Source: Desulfobacteraceae bacterium UBA5623 (GTDB lineage: Bacteria > Desulfobacterota > DSM-4660 > Desulfatiglandales > Desulfatiglandaceae). From it: 5,169 nucleotides of DNA. The position numbers were made by a program, and so were the translations under genes. A model generated the notes under the pieces. That model did no database searches. It saw only the letters and a list, made by a program, of their open reading frames with translations, and was not told the DNA's origin. The DNA lies in contig DIKH01000315.1 in the NCBI GenBank assembly GCA_002424495.1, positions 1-5,169 on the forward strand, in the 5' to 3' direction. Positions 1 to 5,155 of the stretch are shown here, piece after piece (position 1 is the first letter of the stretch; each line of letters opens with the position of its first letter).

Positions 1-1
1 C

Positions 2-184
2 ACCTATCTATTGCTCGCCATTTATTGCCGTGAGCATCATAACGAGAAAGTTTCCATCAAAAGAGTTCGCGAGCTCCGCATAAAAATTCAAAATGAAATG
101 CTTGATGCTGAAAATCACTCTCTTGATTCTGAATTTGACAGCAACATAATTCCTTCAACAAATTCAACCTATGCAAATACTTAA
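2..184 (+). CDS. C-terminal end of an unidentified protein (partial, runs off left edge)
   Basis: An open frame enters from the left edge and ends at a TAA at 182-184, giving about 60 residues. The first residues visible (TYLLLAIYC) are hydrophobic and could be the end of a membrane segment. They are followed by a basic, probably helical stretch (EKVSIKRVRELRIKIQNEM) and an acidic, Ser/Asn-rich polar tail. This layout would suit the cytoplasmic C-terminus of a membrane protein, but that is an inference from composition only. I do not recognise the family. The frame overlaps the next ORF by 14 bp (171-184), an arrangement typical of co-transcribed genes, although a frameshift joining the two cannot be excluded. 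The region is AT-rich like its downstream neighbour. Confidence 0.4.
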   Translation, partial: TYLLLAIYCREHHNEKVSIKRVRELRIKIQNEMLDAENHSLDSEFDSNIIPSTNSTYANT

Positions 185-596
185 CCGGAAATTACTGACT
201 TCTACCAGCCTAATGTCCTACACGAAAGGCGGCATTTTAAGATGGAAAAAGTCCATGCCACGTGATGGTTGGTTCTATCTTTGCGCAATTAACCAAGACA
301 ATAATATTATTACCTGGTATCGCAACTCTATGATACTTTATAATGAGAATGGTGTAGAACTGAGGCGAATTGCCAATTTCTTTCCTAATGTTGTTGATTC
401 CAATGGCATAATTTATGGATCAGAAAATGGTGTATCGAACAAAATTATCGCAGAGGATTCTCAGGGGAACGAGTTATATAGAAAAACTCTTGAAGTGCCA
501 CTTGGATTGTCGGTTGTTCTTTGTGATTCAAAAGGAAATATCTTTGCAAAATCCGGAAAAAATAGGGACAGGCTCTTTATGCAATTTATTGTTTGA
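171..596 (+). CDS. Small beta-propeller-like (PQQ/quinoprotein-type repeat) protein or fragment
   Basis: This 141-residue ORF carries a repeated two-part pattern typical of propeller blades. One part is a turn plus strand: NQDNNIIT (residues 41-48), DSNGIIYG (76-83) and DSKGNIFA (119-126). The other is a closing element: NENGVELR (58-65) and DSQGNELYR (96-104). The spacing is about 35-43 residues, consistent with roughly three blades. Known propellers of this type (BamB, PQQ dehydrogenases) need six to eight blades, so this looks like a truncated copy or one part of a split gene. There is no signal peptide and no good Shine-Dalgarno before the ATG at 171 or the alternative ATG at 213. Base composition is low in GC (about 30% by hand count in 301-360, against about half in the tilS region), suggesting acquired or decaying DNA. 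It overlaps the upstream frame by 14 bp. No function can be assigned. Confidence 0.45.
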   Translation: MQILNRKLLTSTSLMSYTKGGILRWKKSMPRDGWFYLCAINQDNNIITWYRNSMILYNENGVELRRIANFFPNVVDSNGIIYGSENGVSNKIIAEDSQGNELYRKTLEVPLGLSVVLCDSKGNIFAKSGKNRDRLFMQFIV

Positions 597-626
597 CAGG
601 CCGGTTGAAGATATCCTGTGTTTATC

Positions 627-650
627 GCGCAGAGACGCAGGGGCGCAGAG
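627..650. repeat. Three tandem 8-bp repeats (RCRCAGRG)
   Basis: Three adjacent octamers read GCGCAGAG (627-634), ACGCAGGG (635-642) and GCGCAGAG (643-650), all fitting RCRCAGRG. They lie in the 100-bp gap between the propeller-like ORF and the end of the first PIN toxin. A related two-unit copy in the same orientation lies at 1576-1591 on the other side of the toxin-antitoxin pair. Short arrays of this kind are, to my recollection, dispersed in intergenic DNA of many environmental bacteria. Their function is unknown. Confidence 0.55.
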
Positions 651-696
651 AACTGATTGAAGGAATTGTATTTGGGTAACAGTTTAGCAGGAGATT

Positions 697-1143
697 TTAC
701 TTTGTCTTAAGTAGTGCATCAATGGAAAGAATTTGTATGGATGGAATATTGGGCAATCTGACATCATTTGTAAAAAATTGAGTTGCTCCAGCGTTTAATG
801 CCGCGCTTAGCTGTATGGCATCCGGTGTACGGATATCATAGGCGGCCCTGAGCTGGGCGGCTTGTTCAGCAATAGCGCTTGAAACCTCCAACGTCATCAG
901 TCTTGAGTTAAGCAAGATGTCCCGGTATTCTGTGGCCAGTTCTCTGTTATTGCTGCGCAATGGATGCACCAGAACTTCCAGCAAGGTTACGGTTGACGTG
1001 ACGACCAAAAAGTCACCCCTATCCATTGCTTCAAAAAAGAGCCTTACCGTTTCGATGTAAGGCGGGTTTTCTTCAATGAAGTAGATGAGCGGCGCTGTAT
1101 CAAGGCCAATCGTCTTTCCCCGCAAATCGTCTATCCATTCCAC
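697..1143 (-). CDS. PIN-domain toxin of type II TA module 1 (VapC-like ribonuclease)
   Basis: This 148-residue protein is a complete PIN domain, the fold of VapC-type toxins, which cleave RNA (often tRNA or rRNA) using Mg2+ held by conserved acidic residues. The expected residues are visible: Asp15 in GLDTAPLIYFIEE, Glu56 in TLLEVLVHP, Asp108 in RTPDAIQLSAAL and Asp127 in FFTNDVRLP. The length is normal for the family, and there is no signal peptide or membrane segment, so it should act in the cytoplasm. Translation starts at GTG (1143), preceded by GAGGA (1157-1153) with 9 nt spacing. This site lies inside the end of the antitoxin gene, and the two frames overlap by 13 bp, so translation is probably coupled. 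The fold assignment is firm. The RNA target is unknown, and toxin activity is inferred from family and gene order. Confidence 0.9.
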   Translation of the reverse strand: MEWIDDLRGKTIGLDTAPLIYFIEENPPYIETVRLFFEAMDRGDFLVVTSTVTLLEVLVHPLRSNNRELATEYRDILLNSRLMTLEVSSAIAEQAAQLRAAYDIRTPDAIQLSAALNAGATQFFTNDVRLPNIPSIQILSIDALLKTK

Positions 1144-1352
1144 GATGATCTTTCCTCATCAATGTATGCTCTTACATTCAGCCCCTTCCAAATATCCTTC
1201 CCTTTTCCTTTAAGTTCCAGGATGCTGCGGAGCGTGGGTTTGCTTGTCCTTTTGCGGATCAGCGTTGCCGTTTCCTCTAAAAGGCGAAGCTGGTCTGATA
1301 AATTTAGTGCTTTTATTTCTGATATGACTTGATCATAGGTTGTTGCGGGCAT
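1131..1352 (-). CDS. Antitoxin of TA module 1, small helical VapB-like protein
   Basis: A 73-residue protein is encoded immediately upstream of the PIN toxin and overlaps it by 13 bp, the normal antitoxin-first order of type II modules. The N-terminal half (residues 5-35, TYDQVISEIKALNLSDQLRL onward) looks like two amphipathic helices. The C-terminal part (about 40-73) contains ILELKGKGKDIW and ends AYIDEERSSWNG, a tail I recall in small antitoxin-like proteins paired with PIN toxins and likely to wrap the toxin. It has no AbrB or clear ribbon-helix-helix signature, so the DNA-binding mode is unclear. I chose the ATG at 1352 because GGGGAG lies at 1366-1361 with 8 nt spacing. A longer frame from a TTG at 1391 lacks a well-placed ribosome binding site. 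The role is inferred from position and family resemblance. No strong promoter is evident upstream. Confidence 0.8.
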   Translation of the reverse strand: MPATTYDQVISEIKALNLSDQLRLLEETATLIRKRTSKPTLRSILELKGKGKDIWKGLNVRAYIDEERSSWNG

Positions 1353-1360
1353 GATCCGGT

Positions 1361-1366
1361 CTCCCC
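1361..1366 (-). promoter_or_regulatory. Ribosome binding site fixing the start of antitoxin 1
   Basis: GGGGAG on the - strand lies 8 nt before the ATG at 1352. This favours that start over the TTG at 1391, which would add 13 residues. Confidence 0.7.
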
Positions 1367-1545
1367 ATTTTTTGTTATACTCAGGTGTCAATAATAATAA
1401 CTAGTGTAACTTTTCCTCCTAATTTCAGCAAGCCCTTTTTCTTTTCGCGAGTGATCCAGAGGTGAACGAGAAGAAAAATAGCAGAAAAAATAGAGAAAAA
1501 TTAGGGCATCGCCGGTCTGGCGGGTTTCAGGAAGCGTTTTATGAA

Positions 1546-1575
1546 GAGATATCTGAGCATGTAAAAAGATATCTC
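1546..1575. repeat. 9-bp perfect inverted repeat (hairpin, 12-nt loop)
   Basis: GAGATATCT (1546-1554) and AGATATCTC (1567-1575) are exact reverse complements separated by 12 nt. Each arm contains the palindrome GATATC. There is no adjoining T-run on either strand that would make a standard intrinsic terminator. The structure directly abuts the octamer repeats at 1576, suggesting they are parts of the same repeated unit. Confidence 0.6.
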
Positions 1576-1591
1576 ACACAGAGGCACAGAG
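1576..1591. repeat. Two tandem 8-bp repeats (RCRCAGRG family)
   Basis: ACACAGAG (1576-1583) and GCACAGAG (1584-1591) match the same octamer consensus as the array at 627-650 and have the same orientation. A 10-bp inverted copy of part of this array (GAGGCACAGA, 1581-1590) occurs as TCTGTGCCTC at 1703-1712. Confidence 0.5.
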
Positions 1592-1762
1592 GGCACTGAA
1601 GTTATTGGTTTGCGGGTCAAAATTCCATTTAAAACGAGACGGATTAGCTGAAAATATAGGGGGTTGAGGCCTTGAAGTTCATATTGATTTCCCACTGCGA
1701 TTTCTGTGCCTCGATCGAAGCCGGTGTGAAAAAACATTCCTTTTGTTATTTGTGGCTGGTTC

Positions 1763-1785
1763 CGGTTAGCTCCCTCGCTAAACCG
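1763..1785 (-). terminator. Weak hairpin downstream of TA module 2
   Basis: CGGTTAGC (1763-1770) can pair with GCTAAACCG (1777-1785) across a 6-nt loop, with one bulged A. It begins 11 bp beyond the toxin 2 stop codon in the direction of transcription (- strand). No U-tract follows, so a role in ending the transcript or protecting its 3' end is only a possibility. Confidence 0.2.
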
Positions 1786-1795
1786 CCGGCATTGC

Positions 1796-2245
1796 TCAGC
1801 GCCCAGTCATTTTATCGAGCATGACTATCTGGATTTCCTTGAGTTTCCCCATGGCACGGTCATTCGTAATTAATGTGTGGGCTGGAAAATAAAGGGCCAT
1901 GGCAGCCTGAAACATATCAGGTAAAGGCATCCCGTATTTGGCTTTCAAGGAACCCGCCATGAACGCGATTTCCGTATTGATGCTTGGCAGTGTGACATTC
2001 GGAAGGTTTCGGATTGCGCTGCGGTAACGGTCCGCTATCGAGGGTTGTCGCAGTTTCAGGGGTTTTACCAGGATCTCCGCTGCCGTAATCGGCGTTACCA
2101 CGCCGGAGAAAAAACCTTCACTCATCCGGCCGATGATATGCTCACACAGATCGGCATAATGCTGATGCCCCTCGAACAGATAGATAAAGACCATTGTGTC
2201 AATCACGACACCCTGCCTTCCCTCCAGGTCTTTGAAACGACTCAA
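1796..2245 (-). CDS. PIN-domain toxin of type II TA module 2 (VapC-like ribonuclease)
   Basis: This is a complete PIN-domain protein of 149 residues from the TTG at 2245, or 154 from an ATG at 2260. In the longer numbering the acidic metal-binding set is Asp21 (VVIDTMVFIYLFEG), Glu62 (TAAEILVKPL), Asp115 (PLPDMFQAAMAL) and Asp134 (LITNDRAM). It is therefore expected to be a Mg2+-dependent cytoplasmic ribonuclease, with an unknown RNA target. I prefer the TTG start: GGGAGG (2258-2253) lies 7 nt before it, and TTG forms a TTGA overlap with the antitoxin stop codon. The ATG at 2260 has only AAGGGA directly against it with no spacing. The motif spacing (IDT...IY.FE, E.LV.PL, PD...A.AL, TND) matches the toxin of module 1, so the two are probably distant relatives. 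Toxin function is inferred from fold and operon order. Confidence 0.9.
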   Translation of the reverse strand: MSRFKDLEGRQGVVIDTMVFIYLFEGHQHYADLCEHIIGRMSEGFFSGVVTPITAAEILVKPLKLRQPSIADRYRSAIRNLPNVTLPSINTEIAFMAGSLKAKYGMPLPDMFQAAMALYFPAHTLITNDRAMGKLKEIQIVMLDKMTGR

Positions 2246-2475
2246 GGCCTTTCCTCCCATTCCCTTCGAAGCTTGCTTACATAATCTGTTGCATCCGTAT
2301 CGTCAGCTATTTTTTGGCCGATCCCTTTCAGTTTTGATGGTAAAAGGGGATAAATGATCAATCTGTCGCCTTCAGCCACAACATCTACTTTAGTGTTTGG
2401 TCTTATTTCAAGATTTTTACGCTCTTTCAAAGGGATAACTACTTGATACCTCTTTCCTACGGTTGCTTGGGTCAT
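2242..2475 (-). CDS. AbrB/MazE-family antitoxin of TA module 2 (VapB-like)
   Basis: This 77-residue protein has an N-terminal swapped-hairpin AbrB/MazE DNA-binding domain (residues about 4-44). The typical line is visible: ATVGKRYQVVIP, then LEIRPNTKVDVVAEGDRLIIYP. The remainder (about 45-77, ending in SKLRREWEERP) is polar and likely folds on binding the toxin. Such antitoxins dimerise, bind their own promoter and repress the operon, alone or with the toxin. The ATG at 2475 has a good AAGGAG (2489-2484) 8 nt upstream, and its stop codon overlaps the toxin start as TTGA. A near-consensus promoter and a 10-bp palindrome lie just upstream, as expected for autoregulation. Confidence 0.9.
   Translation of the reverse strand: MTQATVGKRYQVVIPLKERKNLEIRPNTKVDVVAEGDRLIIYPLLPSKLKGIGQKIADDTDATDYVSKLRREWEERP
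2253..2258 (-). promoter_or_regulatory. Ribosome binding site deciding the toxin 2 start
   Basis: GGGAGG on the - strand is 7 nt upstream of the TTG at 2245, which itself overlaps the antitoxin TGA (2244-2242). This supports a translationally coupled TTG start rather than the ATG at 2260, which lies within and ahead of this site. Confidence 0.6.
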
Positions 2476-2500
2476 ATCCCATTCTCCTTTTCATATTTTA

Positions 2501-2510
2501 ATTTATAAAT
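2501..2510. promoter_or_regulatory. Candidate operator palindrome of TA module 2
   Basis: ATTTATAAAT is a perfect 10-bp palindrome. It touches the -10 element and covers the expected transcription start of the antitoxin-toxin operon. AbrB/MazE-type antitoxins usually bind AT-rich palindromes in this place. The binding role is inferred from position only. Confidence 0.4.
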
Positions 2511-2537
2511 CATACATTATAAGAGGGAATCTGTCAA
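2509..2537 (-). promoter_or_regulatory. Sigma70-type promoter of TA module 2
   Basis: On the - strand TTGACA (2537-2532) is followed by a 17-bp spacer and TATGAT (2514-2509). This is a consensus -35 and a one-mismatch -10. Transcription should begin near 2502, giving a leader of roughly 25 nt before the antitoxin ATG at 2475 and leaving room for its ribosome binding site. Confidence 0.75.
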
Positions 2538-2558
2538 GCATGACCATCGCGCAAAAAT

Positions 2559-2586
2559 TTGACCAAGTCGGTTATTCAACTATGAT
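2559..2586 (+). promoter_or_regulatory. Probable promoter of tilS
   Basis: TTGACC (2559-2564), a 16-bp spacer and TATGAT (2581-2586) form a good sigma70-like promoter pointing toward tilS, predicting a leader of about 75-80 nt. A second, weaker candidate is TTACAG (2593-2598), 16 bp, TAAAAT (2615-2620). The -35 elements of this promoter and the divergent TA promoter are only 21 bp apart. Confidence 0.55.
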
Positions 2587-2666
2587 AGTGTCTTACAGCC
2601 AATTGAGTTTCTAGTAAAATCATGCTAATGCAAGAAAGAAATTTTTTGAGAGGCAAAATCGGTTCG

Positions 2667-2680
2667 TCTCATGCATGAGA
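2667..2680. repeat. 14-bp perfect palindrome over the tilS start codon
   Basis: TCTCATGCATGAGA is its own reverse complement and contains the tilS ATG at its centre. In RNA it could form a 5-bp stem with a TGCA loop that partly hides the start codon, or in DNA it could be a protein-binding site. It may also be a coincidence. Confidence 0.5.
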
Positions 2681-4080
2681 TAATTTCAAAGGTCAGAAGG
2701 ACCATATCCAGGTTTGACATGATCAGGCCCGAAGACCGGGTGGTGGTTGCCGTCTCAGGAGGGCCTGATTCCGTCTGCCTGGTGGATATTCTAAATCACA
2801 TCAAGGATGATCTTGAAATCGCCCTTTTTGTCGCACACTTCGACCATGGCCTGCGGCCTGCTGAGGATGATGCGGAGACCGTGTTTGTGGAATCCCTTTC
2901 AAGGTCTTTAGGCCTTCCTTTTGCAACCTTAAAGGCCGGGCTTTCCATCAATGAGGGCGATGGCCCCCTGGAGGAAAGGGCAAGGCGAGCGAGGTACAGG
3001 TTTTTCGATCAGATCATGGGTGATTCGTCCGCCAATAAGCTTGCATTAGGGCACAGCCTGAACGACCAGGCGGAGACCGTCATCATGAGGTTGCTGAGGG
3101 GAAGTGGTACAACAGGACTGTCGGCAATACCGCCAGTAAGAGACGACAGGATAATAAGGCCCTTAATTGAGATAAGCCGTGAAGAGATAATATATTACCT
3201 CCATAAAAAGGGACTTAAGTATGTGACGGATTCCTCAAACCTTCAGACTCATTACCTGAGAAACAAGATCCGGCTGGAACTGGTGCCGCGGCTGAAAGAA
3301 ATTCAACCCCGCATAATTGAGCTGTTGGGACAGACCGCCGGGATTATGAGAATGGAAGATCAGTGTATGGAGTCTGAATCTGAAAATTGGTTTAAAGACT
3401 CATCAGAACTGATAGGCCTTAATGAGGTTATGATTCCTTTGCCATCGTTCAGAGAACTTCCGGAGGCGCTCCAGTGCCGTGTTATAAGGCACACACTGGC
3501 CATTATCAAAGGAAACCTCAGAAGGGTCAGTCTGCGCCATATCCAGGCAGTCAATAGGGCGGCCAATGGCGCAAGATCACGTGCAAGCCTTAACCTGCCC
3601 AATGGTCTTACCGTTCAAAGGAGCTATGACAGGCTGATCTTCAGCAAGGGGGAGGGGATGGCAGTAAAGGAATTCTCTTACACCCTGGCCGGTCCTGGCA
3701 GATTTTTTCTTGAATACCTTGACAGGGCCATTGTTCTCGAAGAAACAGAAGTCATATTGCCGCCGGTCAAACAACTATCTCCAATGACGGCGTTTCTTGA
3801 TGCGGATCTTATCTCATATCCTATGACGGTCAGGAGCGTTAGGCCTGGTGACAGCTTTGTGCCCTTCGGGATGTCGGGCCATAAAAAGCTCAAGAGGTTT
3901 TTTATTGATCTCAAGATTCCGGCAAATGACAGGAGACTTATACCCATATTGACCAATGACGACAAGCCGGTATGGGTATGCGGTTTAAGGATAGATGAAC
4001 GCTATAAGGTGACATCTGAAACCAGGAGGGTGCTGAAAGTTACCTTCAGTGATTTCAAGCCTTGGCCAGAATCGTCCTGA
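2671..4080 (+). CDS. tilS: tRNA(Ile)-lysidine synthase TilS
   Basis: TilS uses ATP to attach lysine to C34 of the CAU-anticodon isoleucine tRNA, making lysidine. This switches the tRNA from AUG to AUA decoding and from Met to Ile charging, and it is essential in most bacteria. The 469 residues are full length for the long form of the family. The N-terminal PP-loop ATPase domain shows SGGPDS (29-34), HFDHGLR (56-62), EERARRARY (101-109), GHSLNDQAET (127-136), RLLRGSG (140-146) and DSSN...YLRNKIR (187-201). The C-terminal domain (about 385-460) contains RSVRPGD, then KKLKRFFIDLKIP and WVCGLRIDERYKV. The ATG at 2671 is the first start after an in-frame stop at 2647-2649 and fits the family N-terminus. 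Its ribosome binding site is poor: GAGAGG at 2648-2653 is 17 nt away, and the ATG sits in a 14-bp palindrome. The 3' end overlaps convergent mtnA by 26 bp. Confidence 0.96.
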   Translation: MHEIISKVRRTISRFDMIRPEDRVVVAVSGGPDSVCLVDILNHIKDDLEIALFVAHFDHGLRPAEDDAETVFVESLSRSLGLPFATLKAGLSINEGDGPLEERARRARYRFFDQIMGDSSANKLALGHSLNDQAETVIMRLLRGSGTTGLSAIPPVRDDRIIRPLIEISREEIIYYLHKKGLKYVTDSSNLQTHYLRNKIRLELVPRLKEIQPRIIELLGQTAGIMRMEDQCMESESENWFKDSSELIGLNEVMIPLPSFRELPEALQCRVIRHTLAIIKGNLRRVSLRHIQAVNRAANGARSRASLNLPNGLTVQRSYDRLIFSKGEGMAVKEFSYTLAGPGRFFLEYLDRAIVLEETEVILPPVKQLSPMTAFLDADLISYPMTVRSVRPGDSFVPFGMSGHKKLKRFFIDLKIPANDRRLIPILTNDDKPVWVCGLRIDERYKVTSETRRVLKVTFSDFKPWPESS

Positions 4081-5095
4081 TCCCTTTTTTAAACGGGGGT
4101 CTGATCACCCCCTGTTCCGTGATGATGGCGGTAACATATTTTGAAGGAGTAATGTCAAAGACCGGATTAAGTGTGCGGACGCATGGAGGTCCGATCCTCT
4201 GACTCCCGAACCTGCATATCTCTTCCGGATCTCTTTCCTCCACCGGGATCATGTCTCCGGTTTTTGTGTCCGGGTCTATTGTTGAAATGGGCGCAGCCAC
4301 ATAAAATGGGATCTTGTGTGTCTTCGCCAGGACCGCCACCTGATATGTGCCGATTTTGTTTGCAACATCGCCGTTTGAAGCTATCCTGTCCGCGCCTGTA
4401 ATTACAAGGTCAATCTTATTCTGCCGCATAAGAGTCCCAGCGGCATTGTCCGCAATCACAGTGACATCAATGCTATCCTCCATCAGTTCAAATGCGGTCA
4501 GCCTCAGGCCCTGAAGCCAGGGTCTGGTTTCGTCGGCAAGAACCTTTATCTTTCTTCCATTTTCATGGGCCGCACGGATAACCCCAAGTGCTGTGCCGTA
4601 ACCACCGGTTGCCAATGAACCGGCATTACAGTGGGTGAGGATTGTCGCCCCTTTTGGAATGAGAGCGAGGCCGTTTTTGCCCATTTTCCGATTGATCTCA
4701 ATGTCTTCGGAAAGGATTTTGTCAGATTCCTTTTTAAGGGCTGCCTTGATGTCATCAACAGGCAGTCCTTCCATGTCTCTGACCAGGCTGCTCATCCGCT
4801 CAATCGCCCATCTCAGATTTACCGCAGTTGGGCGCGCAAGGAGCATCTCATCCGCGATTTGTTTGAAGCGGTCTCTAAATATGACATATGACCCTGTCCT
4901 AATGGAACGCGCCCCAAGGGCCAGACCCATTGCCGCGGCAATCCCTATGGCGGGCGCACCGCGGATAACCATTTTTTTTATGCCGCTGATAACATCCCTG
5001 TATCCCCGGCAGAGGAACCATTCAACCTTGTCAGGGAGTTTCCTCTGGTCAATCATGCGGACGTTCTGCCCGTCCCATTCAATCGTTGGGATCAT
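4055..5095 (-). CDS. mtnA: S-methyl-5-thioribose-1-phosphate isomerase MtnA
   Basis: MtnA converts methylthioribose-1-phosphate to methylthioribulose-1-phosphate in the cytoplasm, a step of the salvage of methylthioadenosine to methionine. The 346-residue length is typical. The signatures present are RGAPAIG (45-51) with flanking KKMVI, RPTAVNLRWA (88-97), THCNAGSLATGGYGTALG (154-171), ADETRPWLQGLRLTA (187-201) and TGADRIASNGDVANKIGTY (233-251). Cys156 and Asp236 correspond to the catalytic pair known from Bacillus subtilis MtnA (Cys160 and Asp240). The HCNAG motif and single-domain length favour MtnA over the related eIF2B subunits. The ATG at 5095 has GAGG (5106-5103) 7 nt upstream. No other salvage gene is visible, and the convergent tilS downstream means mtnA is the last or only gene of its transcript. 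Some bacteria use MtnA-like enzymes in 5-deoxyribose or MTA-shunt pathways, which sequence alone cannot separate here. Confidence 0.96.
   Translation of the reverse strand: MIPTIEWDGQNVRMIDQRKLPDKVEWFLCRGYRDVISGIKKMVIRGAPAIGIAAAMGLALGARSIRTGSYVIFRDRFKQIADEMLLARPTAVNLRWAIERMSSLVRDMEGLPVDDIKAALKKESDKILSEDIEINRKMGKNGLALIPKGATILTHCNAGSLATGGYGTALGVIRAAHENGRKIKVLADETRPWLQGLRLTAFELMEDSIDVTVIADNAAGTLMRQNKIDLVITGADRIASNGDVANKIGTYQVAVLAKTHKIPFYVAAPISTIDPDTKTGDMIPVEERDPEEICRFGSQRIGPPCVRTLNPVFDITPSKYVTAIITEQGVIRPPFKKGIRTILAKA
4095..4112. terminator. GC-rich hairpin just after tilS, inside the mtnA 3' end
   Basis: GGGGGT (4095-4100) and ACCCCC (4107-4112) form a perfect 6-bp stem with a 6-nt loop, beginning 15 nt after the tilS stop codon. 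Neither strand has a proper U-tract after it (the + strand continues TGTTCC and the - strand GTTTAAAAAA), so it is at most a weak terminator or 3' end stabiliser for tilS. The same bases encode the IRPP stretch near the MtnA C-terminus. Confidence 0.25.
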
Positions 5096-5127
5096 ACCAT
5101 GGCCTCAAATAAGCAGTTAGCTGAATG

Positions 5128-5155
5128 ATTATAAGGAATTAATATAACTTTTCAA
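5128..5155 (-). promoter_or_regulatory. Sigma70-type promoter of mtnA
   Basis: On the - strand TTGAAA (5155-5150) is followed by a 16-bp spacer and a consensus TATAAT (5133-5128). The start would fall near 5121, giving a leader of about 25 nt before the ATG at 5095. There is no room for a riboswitch in such a leader. Confidence 0.65.

Larger units (their letters stand above)
1393..1795. other. About 400 bp between TA modules, no convincing gene
   Basis: This stretch separates antitoxin 1 from the end of toxin 2. It starts with an AAT microsatellite (about 1390-1400) and an A-rich tract (about 1470-1500). It also holds a 9-bp inverted repeat (1546-1575), two RCRCAGRG-type octamers (1576-1591) and an inverted partial copy of them (1703-1712). 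A - strand frame at 1501-1737 (78 residues, ATG at 1737) is open. However, AGGA directly abuts the ATG with no spacing, the peptide resembles no family I know, and part of it (SVPSVPLCE) is simply the translated octamers. I treat it as probably non-coding repeat or remnant DNA, possibly a small dispersed element. Confidence 0.5.

Noticed and set aside
596..619. Terminator after the propeller-like ORF (ACAGG/CCTGT)
   Set aside because: Five base pairs with a 14-nt loop and no U-tract, not distinguishable from chance.
627..650. CRISPR-like array
   Set aside because: The units are 8 bp with no spacers and no cas genes nearby.
415..660. 81-residue + strand ORF overlapping the propeller-like frame
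   Set aside because: It is a shadow of 171-596 in another frame and its tail is the translated octamer repeat. No plausible ribosome binding site or domain.
1353..1391. N-terminal extension of antitoxin 1 from a TTG at 1391
   Set aside because: No ribosome binding site at proper spacing, and the ATG at 1352 has GGGGAG 8 nt upstream.
1386..1391. TTGACA on the - strand as the -35 of TA module 1
   Set aside because: A 17-bp spacer puts the -10 at ATGGGG within the ribosome binding site, and the nearby TATAAC is only 6 bp away, so no workable promoter results.
1502..1525. Intrinsic terminator before the T-rich tract (CGCC/GGCG stem)
   Set aside because: Only a 4-bp stem, separated by about 9 nt from the T-run on the - strand.
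1501..1737. 78-residue - strand ORF
   Set aside because: No recognisable domain, AGGA touches the ATG with no spacing, and part of the peptide is translated repeat. Kept only as a note in the intergenic entry.
2045..2284. 79-residue + strand ORF opposite toxin 2
   Set aside because: Antisense shadow of a clear PIN-domain gene, with no ribosome binding site or family signature.
4635..5120. 161-residue + strand ORF opposite mtnA, and other frames inside mtnA and tilS
   Set aside because: These are antisense or out-of-frame shadows of well-supported genes, with no domain of their own.
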